This document shows, piece by piece, positions 13,280 through 25,519 of a DNA stretch of 64,000 nucleotides. The stretch spans positions 44,905,079 to 44,969,078 of the forward strand of contig CM049309.1 in the NCBI GenBank assembly GCA_026874595.1, in the 5' to 3' direction. The DNA is from Sipunculus nudus (lineage: Eukaryota; Annelida; Sipuncula; Golfingiida; Sipunculidae). The translations under genes were made by a program, and so were the position numbers. Within the stretch, counting starts at the first letter, position 1; each line of letters opens with the position of its first letter. A model generated the notes under the pieces. The model made no database searches. It was not told the origin of the DNA and worked only from the letters and a program-made list of their open reading frames with translations.

Positions 13280-14480
13280 CTATCACCGATCAGCAGATAA
13301 AAAGATAACGGCTCCAAATTTCAGGTGACCTTATCGCGTGCAACAGGTAGGCCTACGACTCGGGTAATTACACAACACAGGTGTACAGGGAAAGGTTCGT
13401 CAATTTACCACCTGATCCCTGACCACGATGCCTCTGGTCACCACTTCCGGTGTTTTAAGTCAAGCAGGTGCGGGTACGTTTTAATAAGGTCCAACTGAAA
13501 CCAGGAAGGAAGATGAACGAGTCGCTGGATCAGTTACCCAAAATTTGTCTGTACCAGCTGCTAGCAGAAGGTGTAAGGAGGCGAGGACCACGACCTAAGA
13601 GTATAAGCCATTAGGAACTCGCGGCAGATGACGACATCCCATTGTCTTGTGACTACAACATGCACCTATCTAGAGCCAACTTGATTGTCTCTTAATGGAC
13701 TTCCACTTTTGTCCCTCAACTCAAAGCCAGCCCGCTTGTATCAGATTCGCGGGCTAATGACAGCAAAACATTCTCGATTGCAACCTCGCAACAGAGCTAA
13801 TAGGTTTTCATGTTGCCATCAAGTCTATTTCTCTGTGTTTAGCAACGCATTAACACAATGGGTCATTCTGGATGTTGAGATGAGGACTAGTTGACTTTGG
13901 TGTGAATTATATTGCCGGCCCTCGTGGTCCGCCCAGATGGGTCCATGTGCCGAGACGGCTCGAGTTCCCTCCAGCCATTTTAGCATATTCATCATTACAC
14001 GCGTTTGACATGTATAACTCGATTTGTATGAAATGAACTGATTTAGAACCTACGCTGGGCAACTCAAGAATTTCTCTTTCTTAGCCAGAAGGGATAAAAT
14101 GTCAAATTTGTCGCGGGTTGTCGCTGAATGTAATATGGCTGGCGGTCGGACCAGAAATTACGAAGGGGGATGGTTTCGCCCTAGGGACCCGGCGTGCTTA
14201 ACTTACCAGCCAACTGTCAGCTTTCTGAATAAATGGCACACGACATGCCACAAATTGCCTGTCGAAAATTTTATTTGTGCTGGAAAGTCAGCCACCGTTT
14301 TCTGCTTGGACTAAGCTTTGGCTGGAACAGGCCAGACAGAGGCTGCAGGCGTCGCATTGGACTGCAAAGTCACGGAAACACTACGGGCGCTGGCTTAACA
14401 AACCCACCTACAGTGGTTTAAGGTATATACCTACCGCAGTGAGCTCCTACATTACTGAGTCCAGGGGATCCAGAATAAAG
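13280..14480. other. 1.2-kb complex island upstream of TFAP2
   Basis: Sharply higher GC than its flanks. Contains several 60-85 codon frames in different phases (13685-13894, 14099-14314, 14277-14528), none recognisable and none phase-compatible as a simple gene. No simple repeats. Candidate distal regulatory element or an unrecognised exon of a neighbouring transcript. Confidence 0.35.
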
Positions 14481-14989
14481 ACGAATAATAAAAAAAATGT
14501 ATACAAAATCAACCTTAATAAATTTTAAAAAGTATGGATATCGTATTTATTTTTCTAAATATACGTTTTTTCCCAAAAATAGTCAATAATAATTTAATAG
14601 TCAAACATAAATTTTCTTTATTTTTGCTCCACCTATAATTAATTCCTTTCATGCACTATATATATATATTATCTATTCGTTTGGTCACTTAATGTGGAAA
14701 GGTACTGTAATATTCCATTCAATCAAATGGATTTTCCCAGTGTTTGAAAAGATGATATGCATAAATATGATGTACAATTATAAGTAATAAATATTGCTAA
14801 TTTAGTGCTAATTATATTCTTTTTATGTATGCGAAATCGATATAAGCCTACACATTTTAAACAAACAAATACCACATCTAAACAGTGTGCAAGAACATTT
14901 GGTCTTTAAAGAAATCCTTTTTAATATCATATCAAATATTTTTATAGCAACAATCCATCATTTACTTTTCAATAAAATCTAACGATTTT

Positions 14990-15034
<45 letters not shown>

Positions 15035-15350
15035 TATAATTATATATATTCAAAAGTGTAAGTTCTAACCCCATAAAAATTATGTTATATATATATGAAT
15101 ATATATAATGTTTTATTCTTATCTTACGTGTCATGTTATATTTTCAACTTTTTTTACCTTTTTGAACGAAGGCACTCCGTGTACCCTATATTTGGCTTTC
15201 AAAGTATTGATCAAATCCGAGAAGAAAACACGTCTTGGAAAATTGGATAACAAAAAAATTAACACGAAGAAAAGAAAAACATTGTCATTATCAGATTTAA
15301 ATCACAGAGTCAAACATGTTCAGTGGCGTTTGTTCTCCTTACAGTAGGAA
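14481..15350. other. AT-rich stretch with TA array
   Basis: TA array at about 14992-15050. A frame at 15108-15347 has no ATG and includes a Lys-rich stretch; not recognised. Confidence 0.5.
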
Positions 15351-15600
15351 TCAGTTAAAACAGAAGTCGGTACATTCAAATGAGGGAATACAGAATGGCC
15401 GGGCTTGCAAGGACAACGCGGGCGTTTCCTGACAAATCTCCAGTCTTATGATTAGTGCGGACCCTCTGGCCAACACAGATAATTACATTGTGGCCAGCGG
15501 CGCCTTCAAATCCAGCGGTTTGCCTCTCCTTCTAATCTTATTTTATAAACCCTCCTAACAATAGCATAAAGTCCTACTTTGCTAATGAGACATCGAGTTT
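15351..15600. other. Small complex island
   Basis: Balanced sequence, including GGCCAGCGGCGCC, without a convincing reading frame. Candidate non-coding regulatory element. Confidence 0.25.
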
Positions 15601-16156
15601 TTGTTACTGTTTGTTCCGACTCTGGATGACGGAGACTTCTTACGGTTCAAATTGGTCGAAAATGCAGGTATGATTTCACTGATTAATTACCCATATAAAA
15701 GGACGTACAAGGAACCCAACTTTTTTTTCTTCCCTGAGGAAAGAATTGATTCAAGAAATAACAAGAAAAAAATTCTACAAATGTTATCCCTTCCAGAACA
15801 TTGAGTACTGTCTGCAGTACCTGTGGCTACAAAGCACGCATGCGTGTACAGACAGCATTTTAAGGCAACTTACTTTTTACTCAATAGAAATAGGCCTGAA
15901 CTCTAAAAACTTCTACATTTTTTAAATAAATGTTCTTTATCTTAATTTTTTTATTTACCTCAGACATGGAAAAAAAAAAACAATTTACTGTGCTGACATA
16001 ATATAGTCTAGCTATCTAGCTATTTATAGTCGAGCTATCTTCCTTCAAATAAAATATATATAAAGTCATCGGAGCTACATTTTTGTATGTTGTAAACAAT
16101 ATTTGCATCAGAAATTTTCCTCTGTGGATATCATATAGATTCTTCAATTGGTCTAG

Positions 16157-16160
<4 letters not shown>
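15601..16160. other. Mixed stretch, no gene accepted
   Basis: The frame at 15601-15804 starts with TTG and contains a plausible-looking TLDDGDFLRFKLVENAG followed by a GT step, but no acceptor precedes it. Treated as chance. Confidence 0.3.

Positions 16161-16219
<59 letters not shown>
16161..16219. repeat. (TA)n microsatellite
   Basis: Uninterrupted TA array of 59 bases. Confidence 0.95.
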
Positions 16220-16222
<3 letters not shown>

Positions 16223-16567
16223 GAAAATGAATTAAAGTTACGATACAAACTGTCGTCAGAAAATGAGAAATTATCAATTTAATTGGGTAACTTATATTGT
16301 TGTTTTACTTTTAAATATTAACGTGAAAACACATGAGATATATACTTAATGAAATATATAGTAACATATTTATTTTGAGAAAATACAATACCGATCACAG
16401 CTGTTGAATCTAAATATTACCATAATAATAACATTACAATAAAAATAAAGATGTCACTGACAATTTAACATGGACAACAATATCTTTCATGTAATTGTTT
16501 TAATTTTTATAAAACCTAGGAGTTTGTGACACCGGGAATATATAATATATAACTCAATATTTATTCA

Positions 16568-16568
<1 letters not shown>

Positions 16569-16621
<53 letters not shown>
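16569..16621. repeat. (AAT)n trinucleotide array
   Basis: About 17 consecutive AAT units. Confidence 0.95.
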
Positions 16622-16623
<2 letters not shown>

Positions 16624-16679
16624 TTTTCGAAAGTTAATATTTAACCCTATTTTCTTTAAATTAATTTCCACGGGTAATT

Positions 16680-17105
16680 TCTTAAGGACTATTTGCTAGG
16701 TCGTTTCAGCTTTCACAACCTCCTATAGATAATGTTTGGTTAAGGTAAAGCCGTGACTTGCTACACGGTGTCCGTTAGTGACGTCACCTAGCATAATTGA
16801 TGCAGTTCACACCCACTGGGCACACAGTTGGAAACGTTTCTACAAGAAGTTATATGTCCTGCTCTCCTGTCATCAAAAGCCTGGGCAGATTTATTAATTG
16901 GATGGACATGCTTGTCATTAGCAGTGTTCTTTCTCAGCGGGTTTTAACCAAATGTATAAAGTGCCGACACGTTCGCCGCTGGCCATATCGCAACAGGAAC
17001 AATATGTTACCCGTTAACCCTGCACCTCTCGTCCTAGATTCCTGAGTGTACATCTTTGTCTTTGACACTTCTCTCGTAACATTGGCCCCGGGATAACGCC
17101 TTAAG
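16680..17105. other. Complex island with a CRE palindrome
   Basis: Balanced sequence. TGACGTCA at 16779-16786 is the exact cAMP-response element recognised by CREB/ATF proteins. The 82-codon frame 16797-17045 is not recognisable. Candidate regulatory element upstream of the distal promoter. Confidence 0.35.
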
Positions 17106-17573
17106 TCCTACTTGAAAGAAAAGCTCTCACCCATGATTACGTGGTTTGTATATACACTGACGCCCCATAGACATGATGGATTGCCAATTCTCATAAAATA
17201 TGTCCAGATGAGTACAGCTCCTGTGGTACTCGTGAAATAATACTTAGAAACATATATGTGTATAGATGCATCGTACTCAGGTATATCTATAATCATCGAT
17301 TAATATATGTTTACTTTATTATCGGATTAGATGTGCATTCTTAAAAATACCTGATGTTCAAGTTATTAAGATTTTATTTGTATAAACTGGATCAGATTTT
17401 TTTGGTTATATATGCTAAAATAAATATATATTTAGTAAGTCCAATGTAATAAAATATATATGGTTATTATTCTGAATTACTGAGAAAAATAAAGAACTTA
17501 AACAATTTTCATTGTTAATTTAATTTTTAAATAGGCCTGCTCGCACGTACCATCGTTTTTATCCATTTAACAA

Positions 17574-17627
<54 letters not shown>

Positions 17628-18120
17628 GTGTGTGTATATATATATAGTGGATTTTTTTTTTCACAATAAAAATAAAACTAATGATACAGACGATAAACTT
17701 TTAAAGATAATAATGCTGGTTTCATGTGCCCATGAAAAATATAACTGACCAAAGTAAAAATAATAAATGTTTATAAGCCAACATTAACATTGACCTCTTT
17801 CAGTCTCGTTTAGTTCCTTTTAGGATTGTGAGTAGTAATGTATATATAATTTAGAAAGTTTTCTAAACTTAAATGACGAAGCAATTAAAGCAGGATGCAC
17901 AAATATCAAATTAATGTGAACCTGACAACATGAATTGATTTATGAAGGGGAAGTGATGACCTTTTCGGACGCGGGGATGAAATATTTGCATCATTGCAAT
18001 TAAGATTTAATGAAGCAGAAATTTTCTATTTTTTATTATTATTAATGTAATATAATATAATTAAAATATTCTGAATACGCATATTTAATAAAATAATAAA
18101 AAAAAACAAGAGGATATTTT
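17106..18120. other. AT-rich non-coding stretch with TA array
   Basis: TA array at about 17579-17646. No gene seen. Confidence 0.6.
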
Positions 18121-18834
18121 GTCCAAGGTCTTCATTGATATTACGGGCGCACCTGGCCACCAGAAAAAAGTCACATTTGCAACCACCATACCTGTACAAT
18201 ACGGCAATCGGCAGTCACCAACTGGGAGAATGTGCACCCGCATCCGAGAAAGTCGATGTCATGAAACACAATGAGATGAATACATTAAGAGTCATTGCTG
18301 TACTATACGCTGGGGAGAAACCCCATGGGAAAAAAACTGTTTTGTTTACCCCGGGGTAAGAACGACTGACGTTCGGGGTATGTGAACTTGTAAACAGAAA
18401 TAAAAACAGATATCCCCTGCGCAACCATATTCTTATAAGGATTTGGGTCCTTTCGTTTGATACCAGCTCTAAGTGGCCCTAATGCTACTTAAAGAAATGT
18501 TGTTGCAAAACAAACTCGGAGGTTTTAGGAATACAGGAGGGCTATTAAGTTATTGAGATGATTTCTGAAGATTTACCGAGCCGTCTAATGCGCCGTTTGT
18601 TCTCTAGAAGCCCTAACGCTGTACGCAATTGAAAGGGTTAGTCTCAAGTTCAAACATTGCTCCTAAGAGCATGGTTTTTCTTCAAGACGGCAGCCTCGCT
18701 TGCTTCCACATTACTTGAACTGTGGCCAGTGCTCAATGTATAATGCACACCAGGGTGAAATTCGCAAACAATTCCCGAATTCACGCGACGCACGCCTAAT
18801 TCATAGACGCCGGGGACCACAGGAAAAATTCTCC
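18121..18834. other. Upstream region of distal TFAP2 promoter
   Basis: Balanced composition leading into the promoter. Contains the palindrome TTACCCCGGGGTAA (18346-18359). Frames here (for example minus 18650-19000, 116 codons) overlap promoter sequence and are not recognisable proteins. Confidence 0.35.
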
Positions 18835-19020
18835 GAGCGCCCCCCTGCCGGAATGTGGCGAGCTCTCGCCGAACGCGCTGTAAGCGCCACCCATATGTTT
18901 GTTGCTTACGGCCAGCGGACCAATCAGCGGCTACAGACAGGGTCGGCCGCACAGCCATTTGAATCTCAATCAGACCCAATAATCTATGATAACTCACCAC
19001 TCATAAATGTCAAGAAAACT
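18835..19020 (+). promoter_or_regulatory. Distal TFAP2 promoter candidate with CCAAT box
   Basis: A CpG-rich stretch directly upstream of the distal first exon. It holds GAGCGCCCCCCTGCC (18835-18849), several GCGC/CGCG steps, and GACCAATCAGC with CCAAT at 18920-18924, matching the NF-Y consensus. No TATA box is visible at a sensible distance. CCAAT boxes usually sit 60-100 bases before a start site, which would place transcription initiation near 18980-19030 and give a 5' leader of roughly 210-260 bases. The start position is inferred. Confidence 0.5.
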
Positions 19021-19239
19021 TTACAGAATGTCTACGCTTAATAAAGACAGCGCCTGAGAGAGTTTTGTGGCGACAGACAGCCCCGGAAAGCAGCACCTGC
19101 CGTAGCCAGCCAGTTGACCAGGAGCCTCGCCGCCGGACGCAGCTTTGACGAATTATCGAGCTCTGAACGCAGTAAGCCCCGGGAGGTAGCTACAGCAGTC
19201 TGTACCAGGGGGATAGAGTCCCGACGGACGGACCCTAGG
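19021..19239 (+). other. Probable 5' leader of distal TFAP2 transcript
   Basis: GC-rich leader before the MSFLALDANTWQ start. After a nine-codon uORF-like frame starting at ATG 19028 and stopping at TGA 19055-19057, about 180 bases contain no ATG at all. That is unusual by chance and supports 19240 as the true start. If transcription starts downstream of 19030 the uORF is not included. Confidence 0.45.
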
Positions 19240-19275
19240 ATGTCCTTCCTCGCCCTAGACGCAAATACCTGGCAG
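19240..19275 (+). CDS. TFAP2: TFAP2 (AP-2) distal alternative first coding exon
   Basis: Seen: an ATG opens 12 codons reading MSFLALDANTWQ and ends in CAG followed by GTAAGA, a near-ideal 5' splice site, in phase 0. The ATG has A at -3. No other ATG occurs between 19031 and 19240, so this is the natural start for a transcript beginning downstream of about 19030. Known: human TFAP2A has several alternative first exons, one encoding the short N-terminus MSILAKMGDWQ, all joining in phase 0 to an exon starting with DR. Here the exon also ends in WQ and joins in phase 0 to an exon starting with DRR at 55997. Inference: this is the orthologous distal first exon of an AP-2 sequence-specific nuclear transcription factor. 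The frame is open on the 5' side to 19114 but has no ATG there. The main doubt is that no transcript evidence is available. Confidence 0.85.
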
Positions 19276-19321
19276 GTAAGACAGCGGGCCACCCCGGGGG
19301 ACCGTCAGGCGATACCTACCC

Positions 19322-19355
19322 TCCCCGGGCTCCCCTGCCCCAAGGGACCCGGGGA
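19322..19355 (+). other. GC-rich hairpin 46 bases into intron 1
   Basis: TCCCCGGG (19322-19329) pairs with CCCGGGGA (19348-19355), and TCCC (19331-19334) with GGGA (19344-19347), with a single bulged C and a nine-base loop. The loop and inner stem contain GCCCCAAGGG (19337-19346), an AP-2-like GCC-N4-GGG site. Confidence 0.5.
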
Positions 19356-19419
19356 CACGCGCCACCGTCACCGGGGCCTGATAATTGTATCTACCGGTAC
19401 TCACCTACGGGGATAAATA

Positions 19420-20400
19420 ACTTCCAAATTCCTGATCTGATGTCCGACATGTAGTTGATGCATGCTTGGCTAAGCTTCATTCATGTTTACCCCTTTCCCC
19501 CAAATATCGTGGACTTTAGTGCAACTCAACTAGATTCCTGAACGGTCATGGGATACTGACTCGATCCCTGTCTGTGTTTGAGTGTGTGCTTTGGCATCGA
19601 TTTGTTCATGAGCTGGATCTAATCCGTCTATATCTATGGTTCCTGGATACTAAGGATGTACCATCAAAGATTATCAGGAACGATCTACCTGGTGTATAGT
19701 TGTTTATACACACACTCCCTGTAAGTCTGTGGTATACACACATTGCATGATATCTTGTAGTAAAGGTCTACAGTCTATAGGCATCAGGCATATAGTATTG
19801 GGTTTAGCATATTTCTTCTCATCCATATGTAAAGTATATAATGAGAAGAAGATTGGAGGTTGTGCATTTGCCATACAACGAGTATAAGGCAGAGTATTCC
19901 ATGCATGTTTGGAACTCGTGCCATGAATGCTGCGGAATTTGCCCTGCCTGGTTTAAGTCCACACCATCTAGCGTGTTTACCTTACAGTTCAGTATTGATA
20001 ACCTGAGAAATAAGAAAAATACCGGGGCTTGCAGACAGTTCTAACACTATTGATGAAAATATTAAGTTTCCTTTGAGGTGGTATTACAATAATGGTTCCT
20101 TACGCTGTGTTTTTTTATGAATTTATTGGGCATGCGAGTGTATGGTTTGTTTATATGCACAAAAAGTGTTTTCAGGCTGATAGCCCGCCATCGTCTCCCG
20201 GTGATTCACCATGTCCATGCAAAGAGACCCTGCTTTAGTTTCTGTGTGCTATATCCTGACCAATTTCCTACAAGAAATATCTGTAATCAAGTAGTCTTAT
20301 CTGTTCATATAGCCCAGCCACTGACACCCCTTAATAAAGATAACTTTCATAGTTATGCCTTTGAATTCAATGTCATGTTTATGAACCCCAGTTTCGTCAA
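19420..20400. other. Intron 1 proximal part, moderately complex
   Basis: Unique-looking sequence without simple repeats for almost 1 kb. Frames at 19841-20044 and 20117-20518 are unrecognised, and the second runs into TA repeat. Could hold regulatory elements. Confidence 0.3.
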
Positions 20401-20404
20401 TTCC

Positions 20405-20407
<3 letters not shown>

Positions 20408-20489
<82 letters not shown>
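20408..20489. repeat. (TA)n microsatellite, longest uninterrupted
   Basis: 82 bases of pure TA. Tyr-Ile frames on both strands are artefacts. Confidence 0.95.
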
Positions 20490-20491
<2 letters not shown>

Positions 20492-20519
20492 AACCATCTG
20501 CAATTAATGCTTTCCTGAG

Positions 20520-21420
20520 TGATTACCACAGGGATGGGCTAGAAAAAACAAACAAATGACAACTGGTCCCTTGAAATACCCTGTTCTGGAGTTATTCCCG
20601 TAATTCTGATAAAATCAAATGAAGTGAAATAAGGTGATGAAGTAAATGGCCATTTTAAACTACACATTTCCTGAAGCTTTCAGTTTTCTAATGTCTGATG
20701 TGCCCATACTTGATATTATCGTTCTGTATCGGCTGACTTATTTTACATAATTTACATATTCAGCATTTCTTTAATAATTAATAATGTTTAAAAACTAGCA
20801 CCATTTATATCACTTACCAGTTGTTGTATATGTAAAGGAAAATATATACCAAGTACTCCCACGTTACTGTGTCAGAAGGACAATATACCAGTGTACTCAG
20901 AATGATCCAATTTAGTAACATCAAACTATCGATAGAAATTAAATATTATCTTTGGTAATAATATAAACCGTCTTTAAAAGTTTAATCATATATAAGTTAT
21001 CTTATTTTGTAAAAATCTCCATGAGTTAGGTCTGTGCAGATCCGTATGCTATACTGTTACTCTATGTATATAGTATATTATTCTCAAGATATGGAGATCT
21101 GAATGCAATTTTTGTATACTAGCTGTATCGTATACATTTACATATAGTCAATATACAATTAACTAATATTTACTCCCAATATCTCTATATGGGTAATGAC
21201 GATCCTTACACAATATACAGATATACATATGACTACATACATGTATATACCTGAAATATTATTTTGGTAAAAAACGCAATCGTATACATTTGCATTGCTA
21301 AATCAACGCTTTTAGGCTTCACAACAGGTTCATGGTCATTTGGACTGAGTTTAGATTGTCCAAATGTTTATATACAGGTTTGTGTATTTGATTGTGACAA
21401 TCCTAACGACATTGTGTTTG
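20520..21420. other. AT-rich intronic stretch
   Basis: No gene or array longer than a few units seen. Confidence 0.5.
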
Positions 21421-21429
21421 ACAGAAGAT

Positions 21430-21850
21430 AACTGAGTCTTGTCACATCAGATAGTCACCATCATTAGAAGCCCCCAGTACCAGCCGGCGGCCGGTACCTC
21501 CCACCCCTCCTGGCGGGCCGCTTTTCCCCGTGGGGGTCGGGCCGGGGTGGCCAGACAGGTGGCTCGGGTGTCGACTAATGGTGCGTTACACATGTGTCTC
21601 AATGTTTGGATGCAGGCGCACGGCGCTTGGCTACTTATCAGACATGAAAGGCTAGTTTTGCCTCCGGTACTGTTCCTTAATCCGGGGCCAGCACATCTCG
21701 CTAGGCCGCAACCTCTTCCCATCTTTGCTGATGGGTCGTGTCACAAAGCTCCACTCTCAGCTACACAGCGCCGTGTCAAGTGCAGGCCAGGGAACCGACC
21801 AGCATAAACAACTAACATACTAATATATACAAGATATACAAGCGGCCGGG
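21430..21850. other. Most GC-rich intronic island
   Basis: Contains GCCGGCGGCCGGTACC and GGGTCGGGCCGGGGTGGCC, in strong contrast to the AT-rich flanks. The plus frame 21439-21807 (122 codons) starts at TTG and the minus frame 21447-21722 (91 codons) at ATG; both are explained by low stop-codon frequency in GC-rich DNA. Candidate CpG-rich regulatory element. Confidence 0.35.
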
Positions 21851-23140
21851 GGAATCTGGGCTTACTCATCAAGCCACATCCCTAGGAGGATATGTTGTGA
21901 TCTGTTCACGTAGAATTGCAAAATGAAAGCATAAGGGTAAAAACAGTCCAAATAAATCAAGATGCCGCTTGAGCTGCGCCGGTTTTGCACAAACACGCTT
22001 GTACGCGGGTCAAGCTCCCTTGGCAAAAAGTTTGACAAAATTTCCTAACATGGTGTGGTCTGGGCATGTAGAAGAAAAGTAGATGATGGATATGTATCAA
22101 ATATCTGATTGTTCTCAAAAACTTCAGATATGGGATGCCACCCATGTTTCTTCATTGGTCAACTTCTTTTTTCTCCTTCAGTTGTTTAACTGTTATAATT
22201 TTGACCTCTGGTAACGTTTTTAATATTTTACATTTTTTTATATCAATGGTGAATCCTTAAAAACCGATTTTATACTCTGTATACGTTAATGTATATAAGC
22301 TGAGATATTTGGTTAAGAAGTTAAGTTAAGAACAAACATGACGGTTATGTATCATGAACAAGGTCATATACATCAGCCAAAACTAATTGATTCAATTACA
22401 AAAATGTCAGAACATATTACAGGGATAGCTACAGAAACAGGGCAGAAACAAAACAGAAACAACACAAGGTGCATAGGGAATAAAAGTGAAACAATGGCAG
22501 TGAAAATAACAGATTCGAGATGTTTATAAAAGTGAAACAATAAATAAAAATAGCAGATTGTGGAGTTAATAATGAAAAGCACTGATGGTTGGGAATTATC
22601 GATTCTGACATGCAGCTCTCCGGCAATAAGTCTTTTGGTTCGACATGGCGCAGGATTTTCGGTCTCAATGTGTATTAACATTCCCAGGTCCCTGATATAT
22701 AAAACAATTTGAAGGCTCCATCTTTTAGAGACATGTTCAGAACGTGTGCCCATTAAAACCCTCCTTAAGAGTTCGCTGGCTCGAATCAAAGGACGGAAGG
22801 TGATAAGATGCTCTGTTTCGAAGACATTCCTGCCATCAGCGCTACATTTATATATATATATTGCATATACATATACCTTTATACTTTCCTACAGTATACT
22901 AGTATATAAATTTGTATATTCAGAACGCATTATATACCATCTATTCCTCTGCTGTATATAACGTATAGGTATAAATATACAACATTTCATACAACATCAT
23001 GTTATATATTCTTTATAGTATTTTTGTATTTTTAATATTACCAGATAGGATTTTAGTAGACCCTTACAGGATAGAAAATCCTATGGCTGGTTCAGCATGA
23101 ACTGCATTGTTCAACTGACTCTTTCTTAATTTTCCTGTTT
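21851..23140. other. Intronic sequence, moderately complex
   Basis: No recognised gene. The minus frame 22373-22789 (138 codons) is hydrophobic and unrecognised. Confidence 0.3.
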
Positions 23141-23224
23141 CATCTTTCTCTACATATATATCTGTACACACACACACACATATATATATTTATATATATA
23201 TATATTATATATATGTGTGTGTGT

Positions 23225-23450
23225 TCATAGCCCCTTTTTATATTCTTCCTAGGCATGTATATAGATGTGTGCTGGTCCACCACGGGAGAGCTGATGCTTG
23301 CTTTTATGCAGGGGTCATTTGGGGGACTACGGTACACAGACCGACCTGCCCTTAGCCCCGAGGCCCGGATAAACATGGCGGCTATAGATATATCGGCCCG
23401 TCCTGGGACTTTGTCGCGTCCATTCAACTTTATACGCGCTGTTATATAAG
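23225..23450. other. Complex island with ATGGCGGC
   Basis: Balanced sequence flanked by TA/CA repeats, with AAACATGGCGGCTATAG (ATGGCGGC at 23375-23382), a YY1-type motif. Candidate regulatory element. Confidence 0.3.
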
Positions 23451-23571
23451 TCCACATGATGTATATATATATGCGGTTATATTTGCACAAAGTCTAGCAG
23501 AACTAGATATACGCGACAGGTGCATGGACGATTCGATAAAATCTGAGCGCTACAGTTATATACGTATACAG

Positions 23572-23572
<1 letters not shown>

Positions 23573-23632
<60 letters not shown>
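23573..23632. repeat. (TA)n microsatellite
   Basis: 60 bases of TA; a second array lies at about 23747-23782. Confidence 0.95.
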
Positions 23633-23636
<4 letters not shown>

Positions 23637-23738
23637 TCCTAGGCATGCATGTCTACTTCTCAAAGGTGTTCTTATAACTTCTGTTTGGTACCATAATCAT
23701 GACCCGCCTGTATATAACTATTATTTCTATATATTCTA

Positions 23739-23782
<44 letters not shown>

Positions 23783-23785
<3 letters not shown>

Positions 23786-25103
23786 ATTATTACTGCCAGT
23801 AATTTGGTTGGTATCTAGAATCATGCATGAACGATGTATGCTGTATCTCTTGATTTATTTTTTTACATACATATAGGTTTTGGTTCTTATTATGATTTCT
23901 GTAAAAAAAAGGAACGTCTGGAATACATATTAGGAACTGCAAATAAAGGATAATTCAGGACACCTGAAAATAAATTATGGAAACAGCACCAGTTTCGTAA
24001 ACAAGGATATCCTTGTTTTAGCCTTCATATTATCAGTTTGACATTTAATTAAACTTATTAATAAAACCTAACAAAACTCGCCAAGTCTGTATTACCCGAT
24101 CTTGTATATTTCTTATGTTTAATTGGTCATAGATTCATCCAATTTCGACGTGACCGGAGTACTATTTGCCTGTCGTCTGCCGCAGTATGCAAATTCGATC
24201 GCGCCGAGTCTCGTTTTAAAGCTGCGTAGACAGAATTTCCCTGCGGCCTGAGTATCAGTTTCCAATGAAATCAGGCCACTTGTTATTTTTGCAGGTTATA
24301 TGGGCATATGGTTAGGGGCGCCTGCTATGTTCTGTCTTATACACAGGCACATATACCTTTGATCACCTGTAATATGATTCATATTATATTAGTTTTAGTC
24401 CATTTAGTGTTACATTTAATAAAAAGAAAAGTTAAGCCATCATGATATATATGGAGTTCATGGTATGAAACAAAAGGTCAATGATATAGATAATTGGGCA
24501 TGTAAGAACATAGTAAAACCCGTGGCATTCCTGATATTCACAAAGTTTTGCTCCAATTAAGAACGTATAATAGCTTATAATTATAGCTTTCTGTATATAA
24601 TAGTGTTACTAACATTTAAATTATACATTAATATATCTCTTTCTGTATATAGCTTTCAGTAAAATAAACATTTTTCTAACATATACATATATTAGAAAAT
24701 TTTAGAATATTCAGAAATTTTACTATCATATATTTTTATATTTTGTAAAGAAAACATCATCTTATAATCTATGAATTTGCGAATATTATAAATATCGCAG
24801 ACACATGGAAAATGATGTCGATATATAATTAACGTGAAATGAAAAAATATAAGAAAGGGAAACAAGAGCTTTTTCCATGAGGATCCCTGTATATATTCAC
24901 CTAATTTTAAACCTCTCCCTACAAATTTTATCTAATGTATATAAATGATGACACTTTTCATCCGAATGCCCAATTATTGCAGCTTAATTTTTTCTACCAT
25001 TATATAACGTTTTATACTGATAACAGGTAAAAGGCATCATATAATTTGATGCACAATACAAAAATTTGATTTCAAGACCGATGATGTTTCAAATAATTTT
25101 ATA
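23783..25103. other. AT-rich intronic stretch with one island
   Basis: A small balanced block at about 24110-24320 holds several CpGs; the rest is AT-rich. No gene seen. Confidence 0.4.
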
Positions 25104-25514
25104 AGTTTCTCGATAAAACTCATTTGTGCACATTCATAAATATTTCTTGATATGTCAAATTACTTAATCATATATTGCAATACATTAATGGTATCATCAT
25201 GATAAAAAAGTATACTAGTATAAGCAGTAAGATAAAATTCAGGATAGCTGCATGTAGGATATTTATAACAAATCAATGCAAATATGTACATATATATAAA
25301 TCATATATATATATATTATTAGTTTATTGATAAGACTCATTTGTGCAAATTCATAAATATTTATTGATATATCAAAATACTTAATCATATTGCTATACAT
25401 TAATAGTATCATCATTATAAAAATAATATATATAAGCAGTAAGATCAAATTCAGGATAGCTGTAGGATATTAAGAACAAACCAATGCAAATATGTAAATA
25501 TATATATAGATATA
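25104..25514. repeat. Tandem duplication, 217-base period
   Basis: Copy 1 (25104-25320) and copy 2 (25321 to about 25514) share a long run of landmarks in order: CTCATTTGTGCA, TTCATAAATATTT, ACTTAATCATAT, ATACATTAAT, GTATCATCAT, AAGCAGTAAGAT, AAATTCAGGATAGCTG, CAATGCAAATATGTA. Moderate divergence with small indels shows the duplication is not recent. The two copies are directly abutting. Confidence 0.9.
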
Positions 25515-25519
25515 CGTGC

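Noticed and set aside
15601-15665. TLDDGDFLRFKLVENAG-like peptide before a GT step
   Set aside because: No acceptor precedes it, it begins at TTG, and no homologous protein is known to me.
19114-19239. N-terminal extension of the distal AP-2 exon in the same frame
   Set aside because: The open frame has no ATG before 19240, and the vertebrate counterpart starts at the equivalent methionine.
20117-20518. Tyr-Ile-repeat proteins over TA arrays, here and at many other arrays
   Set aside because: Pure translation of (TA)n; open on both strands by construction.
21439-21807. 122-codon plus frame and 91-codon minus frame in GC-rich DNA
   Set aside because: The plus frame lacks an ATG, and frames open on both strands are expected where GC is high; no domain recognised.
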